A stretch of 64,000 bases of DNA from Flavobacterium cutihirudinis. GTDB lineage: Bacteria > Bacteroidota > Bacteroidia > Flavobacteriales > Flavobacteriaceae. The notes beneath the pieces are model-generated. The model saw nothing but the letters and a program-made list of their open reading frames with translations. It was not told where the DNA came from and did no database searches. Both the position numbers and the translations under genes were made by a program. The stretch lies in assembly GCF_003385895.1 (NCBI RefSeq), contig NZ_QRDQ01000007.1, forward strand, positions 620,001 to 684,000, read 5' to 3'. This document shows, in pieces, positions 50,359 through 59,268 of the stretch. Within the stretch, counting starts at the first letter, position 1. Each line of letters opens with the position of its first letter.

Positions 50359-51216
50359 ATGATAAGCGAAGCTCAATTTCAAGCAGAATTACAACTTTTA
50401 ATCAGTAATGCCATTAGAGAAGATGTGGGACCAGGCGATTACAGTTCGCTGGCGTGCATTCCTGACACTGCTCATGGTCAGGCGAAACTATTGGTAAAAG
50501 ATCAGGGAATCATTGCCGGAGTTGAACTTGCTAAAATGATATTTGAACATGTAGATCCAAAACTAAAAGTAAAAAAATTTATTGAAGACGGTACGCGTGT
50601 AGAATATGGCGAAATTGTTTTTGAAGTTTCCGGAAGTTCTCAATCTATTTTAAAAGCCGAAAGAGTGGTTTTGAATACCATGCAGAGAATGTCGGCGATT
50701 GCAACAAAAACAAATCATTTGATGCAACTTTTAGAAGGAACAAACGCTAAAATATTAGATACACGTAAAACAACGCCAAATTTTAGAGTGGCAGAAAAAT
50801 GGGCTGTAAAAATTGGCGGAGGCGAAAATCATCGTTATGCTTTGTATGATATGATTATGCTGAAAGATAATCATATTGATTTTGCGGGCGGCATTACACG
50901 CGCTATTTCTAAAACAAAAGAATATCTAAAAGAGAATAATCTTGATCTGAAAATTATTGTTGAAGCTCGAAATTTAGATGAAATAAGAGAAATTTTATTG
51001 AGTGATGGAGTTCATAGAATCCTGATAGACAACTTTAACTATGAAGATACAAAAACGGCAGTAAATTTGATTGGTTCAAAATGTCAGACAGAATCTTCGG
51101 GAAATATCAGCGAAAAAACAGTTCGTGAGTATGCTTTATGTGGAGTAAATTATATATCGTCTGGAGCTTTGACGCATTCTGTCTATAATATGGATTTGAG
51201 TTTGAAAGCGTTTTAA
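50359..51216 (+). CDS. nadC: Nicotinate-nucleotide diphosphorylase (carboxylating)
   Basis: A 285-residue enzyme of NAD synthesis that converts quinolinate and PRPP to nicotinate mononucleotide. Characteristic blocks are AIREDVGPGDYSSLA, NTMQRMSAIATKT, DTRKTTPNFRVAEKWAVKIGG, DMIMLKDNHI and SGNISEKTVREYA. Length is normal. It stands alone, divergent from the AlkC-like gene across a 203-base gap. The spacer ends in AATTTAGC about 30 bases upstream of the ATG, a weak -7 candidate only. Confidence 0.97.
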   Translation: MISEAQFQAELQLLISNAIREDVGPGDYSSLACIPDTAHGQAKLLVKDQGIIAGVELAKMIFEHVDPKLKVKKFIEDGTRVEYGEIVFEVSGSSQSILKAERVVLNTMQRMSAIATKTNHLMQLLEGTNAKILDTRKTTPNFRVAEKWAVKIGGGENHRYALYDMIMLKDNHIDFAGGITRAISKTKEYLKENNLDLKIIVEARNLDEIREILLSDGVHRILIDNFNYEDTKTAVNLIGSKCQTESSGNISEKTVREYALCGVNYISSGALTHSVYNMDLSLKAF

Positions 51217-51255
51217 GTTTTGAGTTATAAGTTTTGAGTTTAAAATGACTGCAAA

Positions 51256-52035
51256 ATGAATTTAAAAATAGTATTCTTAATTTTATTTAATCAATATCTT
51301 ATCGCACAAAATAAACCTGATGTTTATGTAAATTATACAAAACAAGCTGTCGAAAATATGTCAGATGTTGAATTTATTAGTCAGTCGACTTTTTGCGAAA
51401 TAGATATATTTTCTAATTCAACTTTTCGTTTTATCAGTCGCCCTTATATTAGTTGTTTGACTTGGAGAGAAATAAAAGGAAATTGGGAGAAGAACAATGA
51501 CATTTATAAATTTCTAAGTCAATATGAAGTTATAGAAAATGATTTGCGGTTTAAATTTAAAAGTGATACAACACAAAAATATTTATTGAAATTTAAGACT
51601 GATAAAAATTCTGGTCTGAGAAATCGAAAAATTAAAATTCAATTTATGTATAATTTTAATGATAAAATTAGTGATATAGATCGGGAATATGTTTTAAATG
51701 AAAATAATTCGGTTGAGATTCCATTTTTAGAAATCCCAAACCTAGAAAAACTTGCATCATTTAGAGTTGAATATCAATTAAATGTTAATGAAAAGAGATT
51801 CGGGTATATTACTGAAAATAAGATAACTAATTTAAAGGAGAAAGATATTCCAAATATTATCGAAATTGAATTTGTTGAAATTCCTAACAAGGAAATTGTT
51901 TACAGAACAACTCTAGGTAGAATAAAAGATAGAAAATTAGAAATCATTTCATCAGATAAAACAAAAACAACATTGCCAGATTATTTTGATGAAATTGCAT
52001 TTGAAAAATATTATGAAATTCAAGAGGTAAATTGA
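51256..52035 (+). CDS. Hypothetical exported protein
   Basis: A 259-residue protein with a signal peptide (MNLKIVFLILFNQYLIAQ). The mature part is beta-rich, with no family recognised. A 21-base direct repeat starting AAATTGAATTTG occurs inside the gene (51863-51883) and again 8 bases past the stop (52043-52063), in the same reading frame: IEFVEI is encoded both times. The frame after the TGA runs only 13 codons further. This hints that the 3' end has been duplicated or eroded. It lies between nadC and the YihY gene. Confidence 0.7.
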   Translation: MNLKIVFLILFNQYLIAQNKPDVYVNYTKQAVENMSDVEFISQSTFCEIDIFSNSTFRFISRPYISCLTWREIKGNWEKNNDIYKFLSQYEVIENDLRFKFKSDTTQKYLLKFKTDKNSGLRNRKIKIQFMYNFNDKISDIDREYVLNENNSVEIPFLEIPNLEKLASFRVEYQLNVNEKRFGYITENKITNLKEKDIPNIIEIEFVEIPNKEIVYRTTLGRIKDRKLEIISSDKTKTTLPDYFDEIAFEKYYEIQEVN

Positions 52036-52134
52036 ATAAAGAAAATTGAATTTGTTGAAATTCATATTGAGTCTTAAATAAAAATCCAAAATAAAAAGTC
52101 TAATGATCTAAAAGGTCTAAAAATCTAAAAATAT

Positions 52135-53058
52135 ATGTCGCAAGAGATAGAAGCTCGGATTGAAAAAATACCGGTGGTACGTTTTTTAGCCCGACTTTTG
52201 AAGAGAATTAAATTGCCTTGGCTGGAAGGTTTTTCGCTGTATGATTTGATCGAAATGTACGTTATCGGAATTATTGACGGTGCATTTTCTTATCATGCAA
52301 GTGCGGTTTCTTTTAGCTTTTTTATGGCTTTATTTCCATTTGCGTTATTTATTCTAAACTTAATTCCGTTTATCCCGATCGATAATTTTCAGGACGATTT
52401 TTTGCAGTTCGTGCAACAGAGCGTTCCGCCAAATACTTTTGATGCGATCAGTAAAATTATCAGCGATATCTTAAATAATAGTCACTCAGGATTATTATCA
52501 ACCGGTTTTTTTCTGTCAATTTTTTTGATGGCAAATGGTATTAATGGAATCTTAAGTGGTTTTGAATCTTCTAAACATGTTTTTGATAAACGCGGATTTC
52601 TACATCAATATTTGGTGGCGCTGGCGATTTCACTTGTAATGACCATAATTTTGTTTGTAACCGTGGCAACTATTGTCGTTTTTGAGGTATTTATTCAAAA
52701 AACAATTATACAAGACGTGCTCAGTGATCGAATTCCGTTGATTATTTTGGGTCGATATTTGTTTGTTGTTTTAATGATTTTGATAACATCTTCAATATTA
52801 TTGCGTTATGGTACTAAACAGTACAATAAAGTGCCTTTTATAAGTATTGGATCTGTTTTTACAACCGTCCTAATTGTTATATCTTCGTTCTTTTTTGGGA
52901 TTTGGGTTATAAAATTTTCAAAATATAACGAACTTTATGGTTCAATTGGTACATTATTAATTCTAATGTTTTACATTTGGATAAACTGTATGATTCTGCT
53001 TTTAGGGTTCGAATTGAATGCTACTATCAGAAAATTAAAACAAAAAAAAAATAAATAA
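52135..53058 (+). CDS. YihY/BrkB family inner-membrane protein
   Basis: A 307-residue protein with about six transmembrane helices. Family signs: IIDGAFSYHASAVSFSFFMALFPF, then FALFILNLIPFIP, the FQDDFLQFVQQSVPP loop, and the C-terminal YGSIGTLLILMFYIWINCMILLLG. The family was once called ribonuclease BN, which is wrong for this protein; its function is unknown (possibly transport). The N-terminal 30 residues (SQEIEARIEKIPVV) are cytoplasmic. It is followed 2 bases on by the DUF2147 gene. Confidence 0.92.
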   Translation: MSQEIEARIEKIPVVRFLARLLKRIKLPWLEGFSLYDLIEMYVIGIIDGAFSYHASAVSFSFFMALFPFALFILNLIPFIPIDNFQDDFLQFVQQSVPPNTFDAISKIISDILNNSHSGLLSTGFFLSIFLMANGINGILSGFESSKHVFDKRGFLHQYLVALAISLVMTIILFVTVATIVVFEVFIQKTIIQDVLSDRIPLIILGRYLFVVLMILITSSILLRYGTKQYNKVPFISIGSVFTTVLIVISSFFFGIWVIKFSKYNELYGSIGTLLILMFYIWINCMILLLGFELNATIRKLKQKKNK

Positions 53059-53060
53059 GT

Positions 53061-53486
53061 ATGAAAAATTTGATGCTAACTATCGGAGTGTTCTTCTTTG
53101 CCCTGACCATGCAAAGTCAAAGTGTAATTGGAAAATGGAAAACAATTGACGATGAAACCGGAGAAGCAAAATCAATCGTAGAGGTTTACGAAAAATCAGG
53201 AAAAGTTTATGGTAAAGTAGTAGAAATACTTCGTGAAAATCATAAAAAAGATGTTTGTTCAAAATGCGATGGAGCAGAGAAAAACAAACCTATTCTTGGA
53301 ATGATTATCATCAACGGACTTAAAAAAGACGGTTCAGAATATAACGGAGGAACAATTTTAGATCCAACAAACGGAAAAAAATACAAATGTTATATCGAAT
53401 TAGATTCTGCTGATAAATTAAAAGTTCGCGGTTATGTTGGTGTTTCTATTATGGGAAGAACACAATACTGGACACGAGTGAAATAA
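53061..53486 (+). CDS. DUF2147 family exported protein
   Basis: A 141-residue exported protein (signal ending in LTMQSQS). The DUF2147 fold is clear: VIGKWKTIDDETGEAKSIVEV, then SGKVYGKVVEILR, a Cys pair in VCSKCDGAEKNKPILGM, and DPTNGKKYKCYIELD with RGYVGVSIMGRTQYWTRV. Members are lipocalin-like beta-barrels of unknown ligand. The start is 2 bases after the YihY gene, and the metallo-beta-lactamase gene begins 14 bases further, so the three genes likely share a transcript. Confidence 0.92.
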   Translation: MKNLMLTIGVFFFALTMQSQSVIGKWKTIDDETGEAKSIVEVYEKSGKVYGKVVEILRENHKKDVCSKCDGAEKNKPILGMIIINGLKKDGSEYNGGTILDPTNGKKYKCYIELDSADKLKVRGYVGVSIMGRTQYWTRVK

Positions 53487-53500
53487 TTAATTCAAAATAA

Positions 53501-54247
53501 ATGCGAAAATTAGCTTCGATAATTTTATTCTTAGTTTTAACTTCAAATAGTTTTGGACAATCTAAGAATTCGCCATTACAAATAAGTCATCTTACGGGTG
53601 ACTTTTATGTTTATAAAACGTTTCATGATTATAAAGGAACGCTTATTTCTGCCAATGCCATGTATCTTGTTACAGATAAAGGTGTTGTTCTATTTGATGC
53701 TCCGTGGGATAAAACACAGTTTCAACCTTTATTAGATTCTATAAAAGCCAAACATAATAAAGATGTGATAATGCTTTTTGCTACGCACTCACATGAGGAT
53801 CGCGCAGGTGGATTTGATTTTTACAGAAAAAAAGGAATCAAAACCTATTCTATAAAACTGACTGACGATATTCTTAAAAAGAAAAACGAACCCAGAGCAG
53901 AATTCATAACTCCGAATGATAAAATTTTTACGGTTGGACAGTATACTTTTGACGTTTACTACCCGGGAAAAGGCCATGCACCAGACAATATTGTTGTTTG
54001 GTTTGATAAAGAAAAAGTGCTTTATGGAGGTTGTTTTGTAAAAAGTGCCGATGCTCAGGATCTTGGATATTTAGGTGATGCCGATGTGAAAGAATGGAAG
54101 AAATCAATTGAGAAAGTTCAGACGAAATTCAGGAATCCAAAGTATATTATTCCAGGGCATGACGATTGGAAAAATATTGAATCTCTAAATCATACTTTGA
54201 AATTGGTTGATGAGTATTTGGCTCAAAAATCTAACGTGAAAGAATAA
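53501..54247 (+). CDS. Subclass B1 metallo-beta-lactamase (IND/BlaB/JOHN type)
   Basis: A 248-residue zinc beta-lactamase with a signal peptide (MRKLASIILFLVLTSNSFGQ). All B1 zinc ligands are there: THSHEDRAGG (His116, His118 and Asp120 in the standard B1 numbering), GKGHAPDNIVVW (His196), LYGGCFVKS (Cys221) and IPGHDDW (His263). LGDADVKEW also fits the chromosomal B1 enzymes of Chryseobacterium and Flavobacterium. It would hydrolyse penicillins, cephalosporins and carbapenems in the periplasm. The position after DUF2147, with no transposon or integron nearby, points to an intrinsic gene. The exact allele cannot be told without alignment. Confidence 0.94.
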   Translation: MRKLASIILFLVLTSNSFGQSKNSPLQISHLTGDFYVYKTFHDYKGTLISANAMYLVTDKGVVLFDAPWDKTQFQPLLDSIKAKHNKDVIMLFATHSHEDRAGGFDFYRKKGIKTYSIKLTDDILKKKNEPRAEFITPNDKIFTVGQYTFDVYYPGKGHAPDNIVVWFDKEKVLYGGCFVKSADAQDLGYLGDADVKEWKKSIEKVQTKFRNPKYIIPGHDDWKNIESLNHTLKLVDEYLAQKSNVKE

Positions 54248-54265
54248 TTTGTAAATTCCAATAAT

Positions 54266-54655
54266 ATGAAGCGTTCATTGTTTTTTGCAATTGCCGGAAT
54301 TGGATCTTTGGGTTTTGGTGTTGTTATGTACTTATTTCCGGAATTTATTTCTGCTGTTTTTGGAATGCAATCAAGCACTGAAACTTCAAGTTTGTATAAA
54401 GGTCTGGCGGGATTAATTATAGGTTCCGGTGTTTTGAATTTTTTAGTAAAAGACGAACATGATTCTGTAGTTTTAAAAAAGGTTTTAATTGCAAATATGA
54501 TCTCTCATTTTTTGGGGATTACAGCAGATATTTATGGACTTTTTAATGGCGTTTTATCTGTTTCCGGAATTGCTCCTGTTGAGTTGGTACATTTATTTGT
54601 TGGTATAGGTTCTTTTATTTATTATAAAAAAATTCAAATTGAAAAGAATAATTAG
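54266..54655 (+). CDS. Hypothetical small membrane protein
   Basis: A 129-residue protein with four hydrophobic helices (about 5-27, 43-62, 68-90 and 100-120), the layout of small DoxX/DUF4345-like proteins, though no motif decides. It starts 18 bases after the metallo-beta-lactamase gene and ends 36 before priA on the same strand. Helices contain Gly-rich faces (LAGLIIGSGVLNFL). Function unknown. Confidence 0.75.
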   Translation: MKRSLFFAIAGIGSLGFGVVMYLFPEFISAVFGMQSSTETSSLYKGLAGLIIGSGVLNFLVKDEHDSVVLKKVLIANMISHFLGITADIYGLFNGVLSVSGIAPVELVHLFVGIGSFIYYKKIQIEKNN

Positions 54656-54691
54656 ATTTTGTAATTATTCAAGATATATTAAAAAAATCCA

Positions 54692-57142
54692 ATGCATTTT
54701 ATCGAAGTTATTTTACCGCTTTCCTTAGCAAAAACGTTTACTTATCGTATTTCTGAGGCTGAATATCATTTCATTAAAAAAGGAATGCGCGTGGCGGTAC
54801 CTTTTGGTAAAAATAAAATATACACGGCACTTGTTCTGGATATTCATGAAAATGCGCCAACATTATATGAAGCCAAAGAAATTCATCAGATTTTAGACGA
54901 AAAACCAATTGCGACCGAAATCCAAATTAAACATTGGCTTTGGATTGCAAATTATTATATGTGCGGAATTGGCGATGTTTATCGCGGTGCTTTTCCGACA
55001 GGATTATTATTGGAAAGTGAAACCATTGTTTCGCATAAACCAGAAGTTCTTGTTAATGATTCTGAACTTTCTGATGATGAATTTTTGGTTTACGAAGCTT
55101 TACAGCATCAAAGTTCGTTGAAGGTTCAGGAAATCGCTTCGATTTTAAATAAGAAAAATATACTTCCGGTTCTTCAAAAATTGATAAGCAAAGACATTAT
55201 TGTTTTAGAAGAAGAAATTAAAGAAAGCTACAAGCCAAAATTGGTTCGGTATGTAAAATTGCATTCCAAATATGAATCGGATAATGGTTTGGCCGAGTTG
55301 CTTGAAGTACTAAAAAATGCCAATAAACAAAAGGAAATTGTTTTGGCTTATTTTCAACTTAATGCTTCAGAAAAAAAGCCAATTACAGTAAAAAAACTTA
55401 CTGAAGTTTCGAATGTAACACCGGCGGTTGTAAAAGCTTTAATCGAAAAAGAGATTTTTGAAGAGTATTATTTACAGCATGATAGGGTTTCGTTTAACGG
55501 AGAAAAATCAGAAAAAGAACTTCGGTTAAGTGAAGCTCAGGAAAATGCTTTTCTTGCGATAAAAGAGAGTTTTTCTGAGAAAGAAGTTTGTCTGTTGCAT
55601 GGTGTTACTGCAAGTGGGAAAACAGAAATCTACATTAAATTAATCGAAGAATATCTGCAGACAGGAAAACAAATTTTGTATTTGCTTCCTGAAATTGCAT
55701 TGACTACTCAATTAGTTTCGCGTTTACGACTTCATTTTGGAGATAAAGTGGCTGTTTTTCATTCCAAATACAGTAATAATGAAAGAGTTGAGGTTTGGAG
55801 GCAAACGTTGGAAAATTCACCAAAAGCACAAATTGTAATAGGAGCGAGGTCGGCTTTGTTTTTGCCGTTTAATGATTTAGGATTGTTAATTGTTGATGAA
55901 GAGCACGAGCAGACTTTTAAACAGACAGATCCCGCGCCAAGATATCATGCAAGAGATTCTGCAATAGTTTTGGCGAATTTTCACAATGCCAAAGTATTAT
56001 TAGGATCGGCAACGCCAAGTATTGAGACTTATTTTAATACACAGAATGATAAATACGGTTTAGTAACACTTACAGAACGATACAAAAATGTTCGTATGCC
56101 TGAAGTTGTTTTGGTCGATTTGAAAGACAAGCATTTCAGAAAAAGAATGACGGGGCATTTTAGTGATCTTTTAATCGAAGAAATTGCTGAAGCGTTGTCT
56201 TTCGGTGAGCAAGTGATTTTATTCCAAAACAGAAGAGGATATTCTCCAATTATAGAATGTTTGACCTGTGGGCACGTTCCACATTGCCAGCAATGCGATG
56301 TGAGTTTGACTTATCATAAACATAAAAATCAACTTCGTTGCCATTATTGTGGGTATTCGATCGCAAAGCCAACGAATTGTCATAGTTGTTCGAGTATTGA
56401 TTTGACTACTAAAGGCTTTGGGACTGAACAGATAGAGCAGGAGTTGATATCTCTTTTCCCTAAAGCTAAAACAGCTCGAATGGATCAGGATACAACGAGA
56501 GGGAAATTTGGCTTTGAGAAAATCATTGATACGTTTAAAAATAGAGAAATTGATATTTTAGTCGGAACACAAATGCTGGCTAAAGGTTTGGATTTTGATA
56601 ATGTAAGTTTGGTCGGGATTATGAATGCTGACAATATGTTGCATCATCCGGATTTCAGAGCTTTTGAGCGCAGTTTTCAAATGATGACTCAAGTTGCCGG
56701 AAGAGCGGGAAGATCTGAAAAACAAGGGAAAGTTGTGATTCAGACCTATAATCCAAATCATAATACAATTCAGCAAGTTACAAACCATAATTATATAGGT
56801 ATGTATAAGGAGCAATTGTACGATCGCCAAATCTATAAATATCCTCCTTATTTCAGGATTATAAAGCTTACAATAAAACATAAAGATTTTGACAAGCTGA
56901 AAGAAGGTTCTATGTGGTTGTATCAGGTTTTAAGTCAAAACTTGAATATGCCCGTCTTAGGTCCGGAAGAGCCAGCTATAAGCCGAATCAGAAATGAATA
57001 TATAAGAACGATATTAATTAAGATTCCGCAAAACCTGCATTTAGGAAACACAAAAAAAACTATTCAGAAAATGCTGAATAGTTTTGAAGCTGTTGCTCAA
57101 TACAGAGCTATAAAAGTTGTAGTGAATGTCGATTTTTATTAA
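54692..57142 (+). CDS. priA: Primosomal protein N' (replication restart helicase PriA)
   Basis: An 816-residue 3'-5' DNA helicase that restarts collapsed replication forks. The N-terminal DNA-binding domain (FIEVILPLSLAKTFTYRI) precedes the helicase core with Walker A GVTASGKTEIY, DEEHEQTFKQ and GSATPSIETY. Eight zinc cysteines lie in ECLTCGHVPHCQQCDVSL and RCHYCGYSIAKPTNCHSC. The C-terminal helicase motifs GTQMLAKGLDFDNVSLVG and TQVAGRAGRSEKQG are intact. Its TAA overlaps that of the convergent LytTR gene by two bases (TTAA). Confidence 0.97.
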   Translation: MHFIEVILPLSLAKTFTYRISEAEYHFIKKGMRVAVPFGKNKIYTALVLDIHENAPTLYEAKEIHQILDEKPIATEIQIKHWLWIANYYMCGIGDVYRGAFPTGLLLESETIVSHKPEVLVNDSELSDDEFLVYEALQHQSSLKVQEIASILNKKNILPVLQKLISKDIIVLEEEIKESYKPKLVRYVKLHSKYESDNGLAELLEVLKNANKQKEIVLAYFQLNASEKKPITVKKLTEVSNVTPAVVKALIEKEIFEEYYLQHDRVSFNGEKSEKELRLSEAQENAFLAIKESFSEKEVCLLHGVTASGKTEIYIKLIEEYLQTGKQILYLLPEIALTTQLVSRLRLHFGDKVAVFHSKYSNNERVEVWRQTLENSPKAQIVIGARSALFLPFNDLGLLIVDEEHEQTFKQTDPAPRYHARDSAIVLANFHNAKVLLGSATPSIETYFNTQNDKYGLVTLTERYKNVRMPEVVLVDLKDKHFRKRMTGHFSDLLIEEIAEALSFGEQVILFQNRRGYSPIIECLTCGHVPHCQQCDVSLTYHKHKNQLRCHYCGYSIAKPTNCHSCSSIDLTTKGFGTEQIEQELISLFPKAKTARMDQDTTRGKFGFEKIIDTFKNREIDILVGTQMLAKGLDFDNVSLVGIMNADNMLHHPDFRAFERSFQMMTQVAGRAGRSEKQGKVVIQTYNPNHNTIQQVTNHNYIGMYKEQLYDRQIYKYPPYFRIIKLTIKHKDFDKLKEGSMWLYQVLSQNLNMPVLGPEEPAISRIRNEYIRTILIKIPQNLHLGNTKKTIQKMLNSFEAVAQYRAIKVVVNVDFY

Positions 57143-57837
57143 GACGAAGTAGATAATGCTTTAACTAAATCCTCTTTTTTGTTTCGGCTTAAAGGAATTT
57201 TTGTAATTCCGATTTCTGCAAATTTGCTGTTGAAGCGTTCTACTTTATCAATATTAATGATATAGGACTTGTGCACACGAATAAATTTATCTTTTGATAA
57301 ATCGTTCTCAAAAGATTTCATTGTTGAAAGTACCAAGTTGCTGTCATCTTCAGTAACCACTCTAACATAATCTCCAAAAGCTTCAATCCATTTGATTTTA
57401 GCTGTGAAGATTTTAAGTTTTTTCAGGTTACTTTTAATGAAAATATGTTCGCCTTCTTCTTCTTTAACTTCTTTTTTAAGTAGGTGCATATCGATTGCTC
57501 TTTTGACAGAAGCATTGAATCGATCAACTGCGATTGGTTTTTGCAGATAATCGGTGGCGTCGTAGTCAAAAGCTTTTAAAGCGTATTCAGCTTTAGAAGT
57601 AATAAATATAATCTGCGGTTTTGATTTTAGTCCGTCAAGGAAGTCAAAACCGTTAATAACAGGCATTTCAATATCTAGAAATATTAAATCGATATTATTT
57701 AAAGAGATACAGCTTTTTGCTTCTATTGCATTAGAAAAATCCCCGATTAAGTGCAAACCTGGGTGATTATTAACTAATTTTGCAATAATGGTCCTCTGTA
57801 TAGAACTATCATCTACAACAACACAGTTTAGTTTCAT
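57139..57837 (-). CDS. LytTR-family response regulator
   Basis: A 232-residue two-component regulator. The receiver domain (about 1-118) has the acidic pair VVDDS, phosphoacceptor Asp55 in LIFLDIEMPVING and Lys in DYLQKPIAVD. The LytTR DNA-binding domain (about 135-230) has IKSNLKKLKIFTAKIKWIE, FGDYVRVVTED and RVHKSYIINIDKVERF. No histidine kinase is nearby, so its sensor is encoded elsewhere. Target genes are unknown. It is convergent with priA, their stop codons overlapping, and divergent from the rpsF operon. Confidence 0.95.
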   Translation of the reverse strand: MKLNCVVVDDSSIQRTIIAKLVNNHPGLHLIGDFSNAIEAKSCISLNNIDLIFLDIEMPVINGFDFLDGLKSKPQIIFITSKAEYALKAFDYDATDYLQKPIAVDRFNASVKRAIDMHLLKKEVKEEEGEHIFIKSNLKKLKIFTAKIKWIEAFGDYVRVVTEDDSNLVLSTMKSFENDLSKDKFIRVHKSYIINIDKVERFNSKFAEIGITKIPLSRNKKEDLVKALSTSS

Positions 57838-57953
57838 AACATTTAAATTTAGAATAAATTCAGGATAGCATTAGTAAAAGTATTATTTTTTTGTAAAAAA
57901 AACTAAACTGAGCATAGATTTTTTGCATTATGACGAATAAAAGCAAAAAAGAG

Positions 57954-57983
57954 TTGTTTATTTAAATTTAATGCTTACTTTTG
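57954..57983 (+). promoter_or_regulatory. Promoter of the rpsF-rpsR-rplI operon
   Basis: TTG (57954-57956), a 19-base spacer and TACTTTTG (57976-57983) match the Bacteroidota consensus exactly, giving a leader of about 25 bases before rpsF. It is the clearest promoter in the window. Confidence 0.85.
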
Positions 57984-58014
57984 CACCCAATTTTAACAAA
58001 TAAATATTGTATTT

Positions 58015-58356
58015 ATGAATCATTATGAAACTGTTTTCATTTTAAATCCCGTTTTATCTGAGGTTCAGGTGAAGGAAACAGTAACGAAATTTGAAGAATT
58101 TCTTACTAGTAGAGGAGCTGAAATGGTATCGAAAGAGGATTGGGGTCTTAAAAAAATGGCTTACGAAATCCAAAACAAAAAAAGTGGTTTTTACCATTTA
58201 TTCGAATTCAAAGTAGCTGGAGAAGTTCTAATTGCTTTTGAAACTGAATTTAGACGTGACGAAAGAGTTATGCGTTTCTTAACTGTAAGTTTAGACAAAC
58301 ATGCTATTTCATGGGCGGAGAGAAGAAGAGCTAAATTAAAATCTACTAAAGCGTAA
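58015..58356 (+). CDS. rpsF: 30S ribosomal protein S6
   Basis: A 113-residue small-subunit protein that pairs with S18 on the 16S rRNA platform. Standard blocks: [36 protein letters not shown] and [19 protein letters not shown]. First gene of the rpsF-rpsR-rplI operon, five bases ahead of rpsR. The leader is too short to hold the S6:S18 autoregulatory motif known from other bacteria. Confidence 0.98.
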
Positions 58357-58361
58357 TTATT

Positions 58362-58658
58362 ATGTCTACAATTGAGCAATCTGCAAAAGGAAAAAAAGAC
58401 GGAGATATCAGATATTTAACGCCTTTAAACATTGAAACTAACAAAACTAAAAAGTATTGCCGTTTCAAAAAATCTGGAATCAAATACATCGATTATAAAG
58501 ATGCTGATTTCTTATTGAAATTCGTAAATGAGCAAGGAAAAATTCTTCCTCGTCGTTTAACTGGAACTTCATTAAAATACCAAAGAAAAGTTTCTGTAGC
58601 TGTAAAAAGAGCTCGTCACTTAGCTTTAATGCCATACGTGGCCGATTTATTAAAATAG
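58362..58658 (+). CDS. rpsR: 30S ribosomal protein S18
   Basis: A 98-residue protein that binds 16S rRNA together with S6. The core is [18 protein letters not shown], then [32 protein letters not shown], usual for S18. The N-terminus (about 25 residues) is an extension typical of Bacteroidota. Middle gene of the operon; rplI follows 69 bases on. Confidence 0.98.
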
Positions 58659-58727
58659 TATAAAGAAAATCTAGTCGCTGGTTTCTGTTTTATCAGAACC
58701 TAACTTCTAAAATATAAGGACAACAAC

Positions 58728-59168
58728 ATGGAAATTATTTTAAAACAAGACGTACAAAACTTAGGATTTAAAGATGATGTAGTATCTGTAAAACCTGGTT
58801 ACGGTCGTAACTTTTTAATTCCTCAAGGTTTTGCTACTTTAGCAACTCCTTCTGCTAAAAAAGTTTTAGCTGAAAACCTAAAACAAAGAGCACATAAAGA
58901 AGCTAAAGTTGTTGCTGATGCTAAAGCATTAGCTGAAACTTTAAAAGCTCTTGAAATTAAACTTACTGCAAAAGCTGGTGGAGAGAAACTTTTTGGTTCT
59001 ATCACAAACATCGATATTGCAGAAGCTTTAGAAAAATCAGGTAACGCTATTGATAGAAAATTCATCACTAGTGGTATCGTTAAACGTACTGGAAAATACA
59101 ATGCTACAGTTCGTTTACACAGAGATGTTATCGTAGAATTAGCGTATGAAATCATCGCTGAAAAATAA
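58728..59168 (+). CDS. rplI: 50S ribosomal protein L9
   Basis: A 146-residue large-subunit protein: N-terminal RNA-binding domain (MEIILKQDVQNLGFKDDVVSV, GYGRNFLIPQGFA), a long connecting helix (about 40-75), and the C-terminal domain with FGSITNIDIAEAL and FITSGIVKRTGKY. The 69-base gap before it contains a small hairpin (GGTTTCTG with CAGAACC) that could tune L9 synthesis. The operon ends in a UUCG-loop terminator 32 bases on. Confidence 0.98.
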   Translation: MEIILKQDVQNLGFKDDVVSVKPGYGRNFLIPQGFATLATPSAKKVLAENLKQRAHKEAKVVADAKALAETLKALEIKLTAKAGGEKLFGSITNIDIAEALEKSGNAIDRKFITSGIVKRTGKYNATVRLHRDVIVELAYEIIAEK

Positions 59169-59200
59169 CATTTTGTTAACTTCTTGTTAATAAAATATCA

Positions 59201-59229
59201 AAATCACTCTTCGGAGTGATTTTTTTTTG
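59201..59229 (+). terminator. rpsF-rpsR-rplI operon terminator
   Basis: AAATCACTC (59201-59209) pairs with GAGTGATTT (59214-59222) around a TTCG tetraloop, followed by a run of T. Confidence 0.93.
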
Positions 59230-59268
59230 CCTATTTTCGAGTTGAATAACTAACTCAAAATCAGGAAA

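Noticed and set aside
57984-58014. S6:S18 autoregulatory leader motif before rpsF
   Set aside because: The leader is about 25 bases, AT-rich and without a stem carrying the expected CCG loop.
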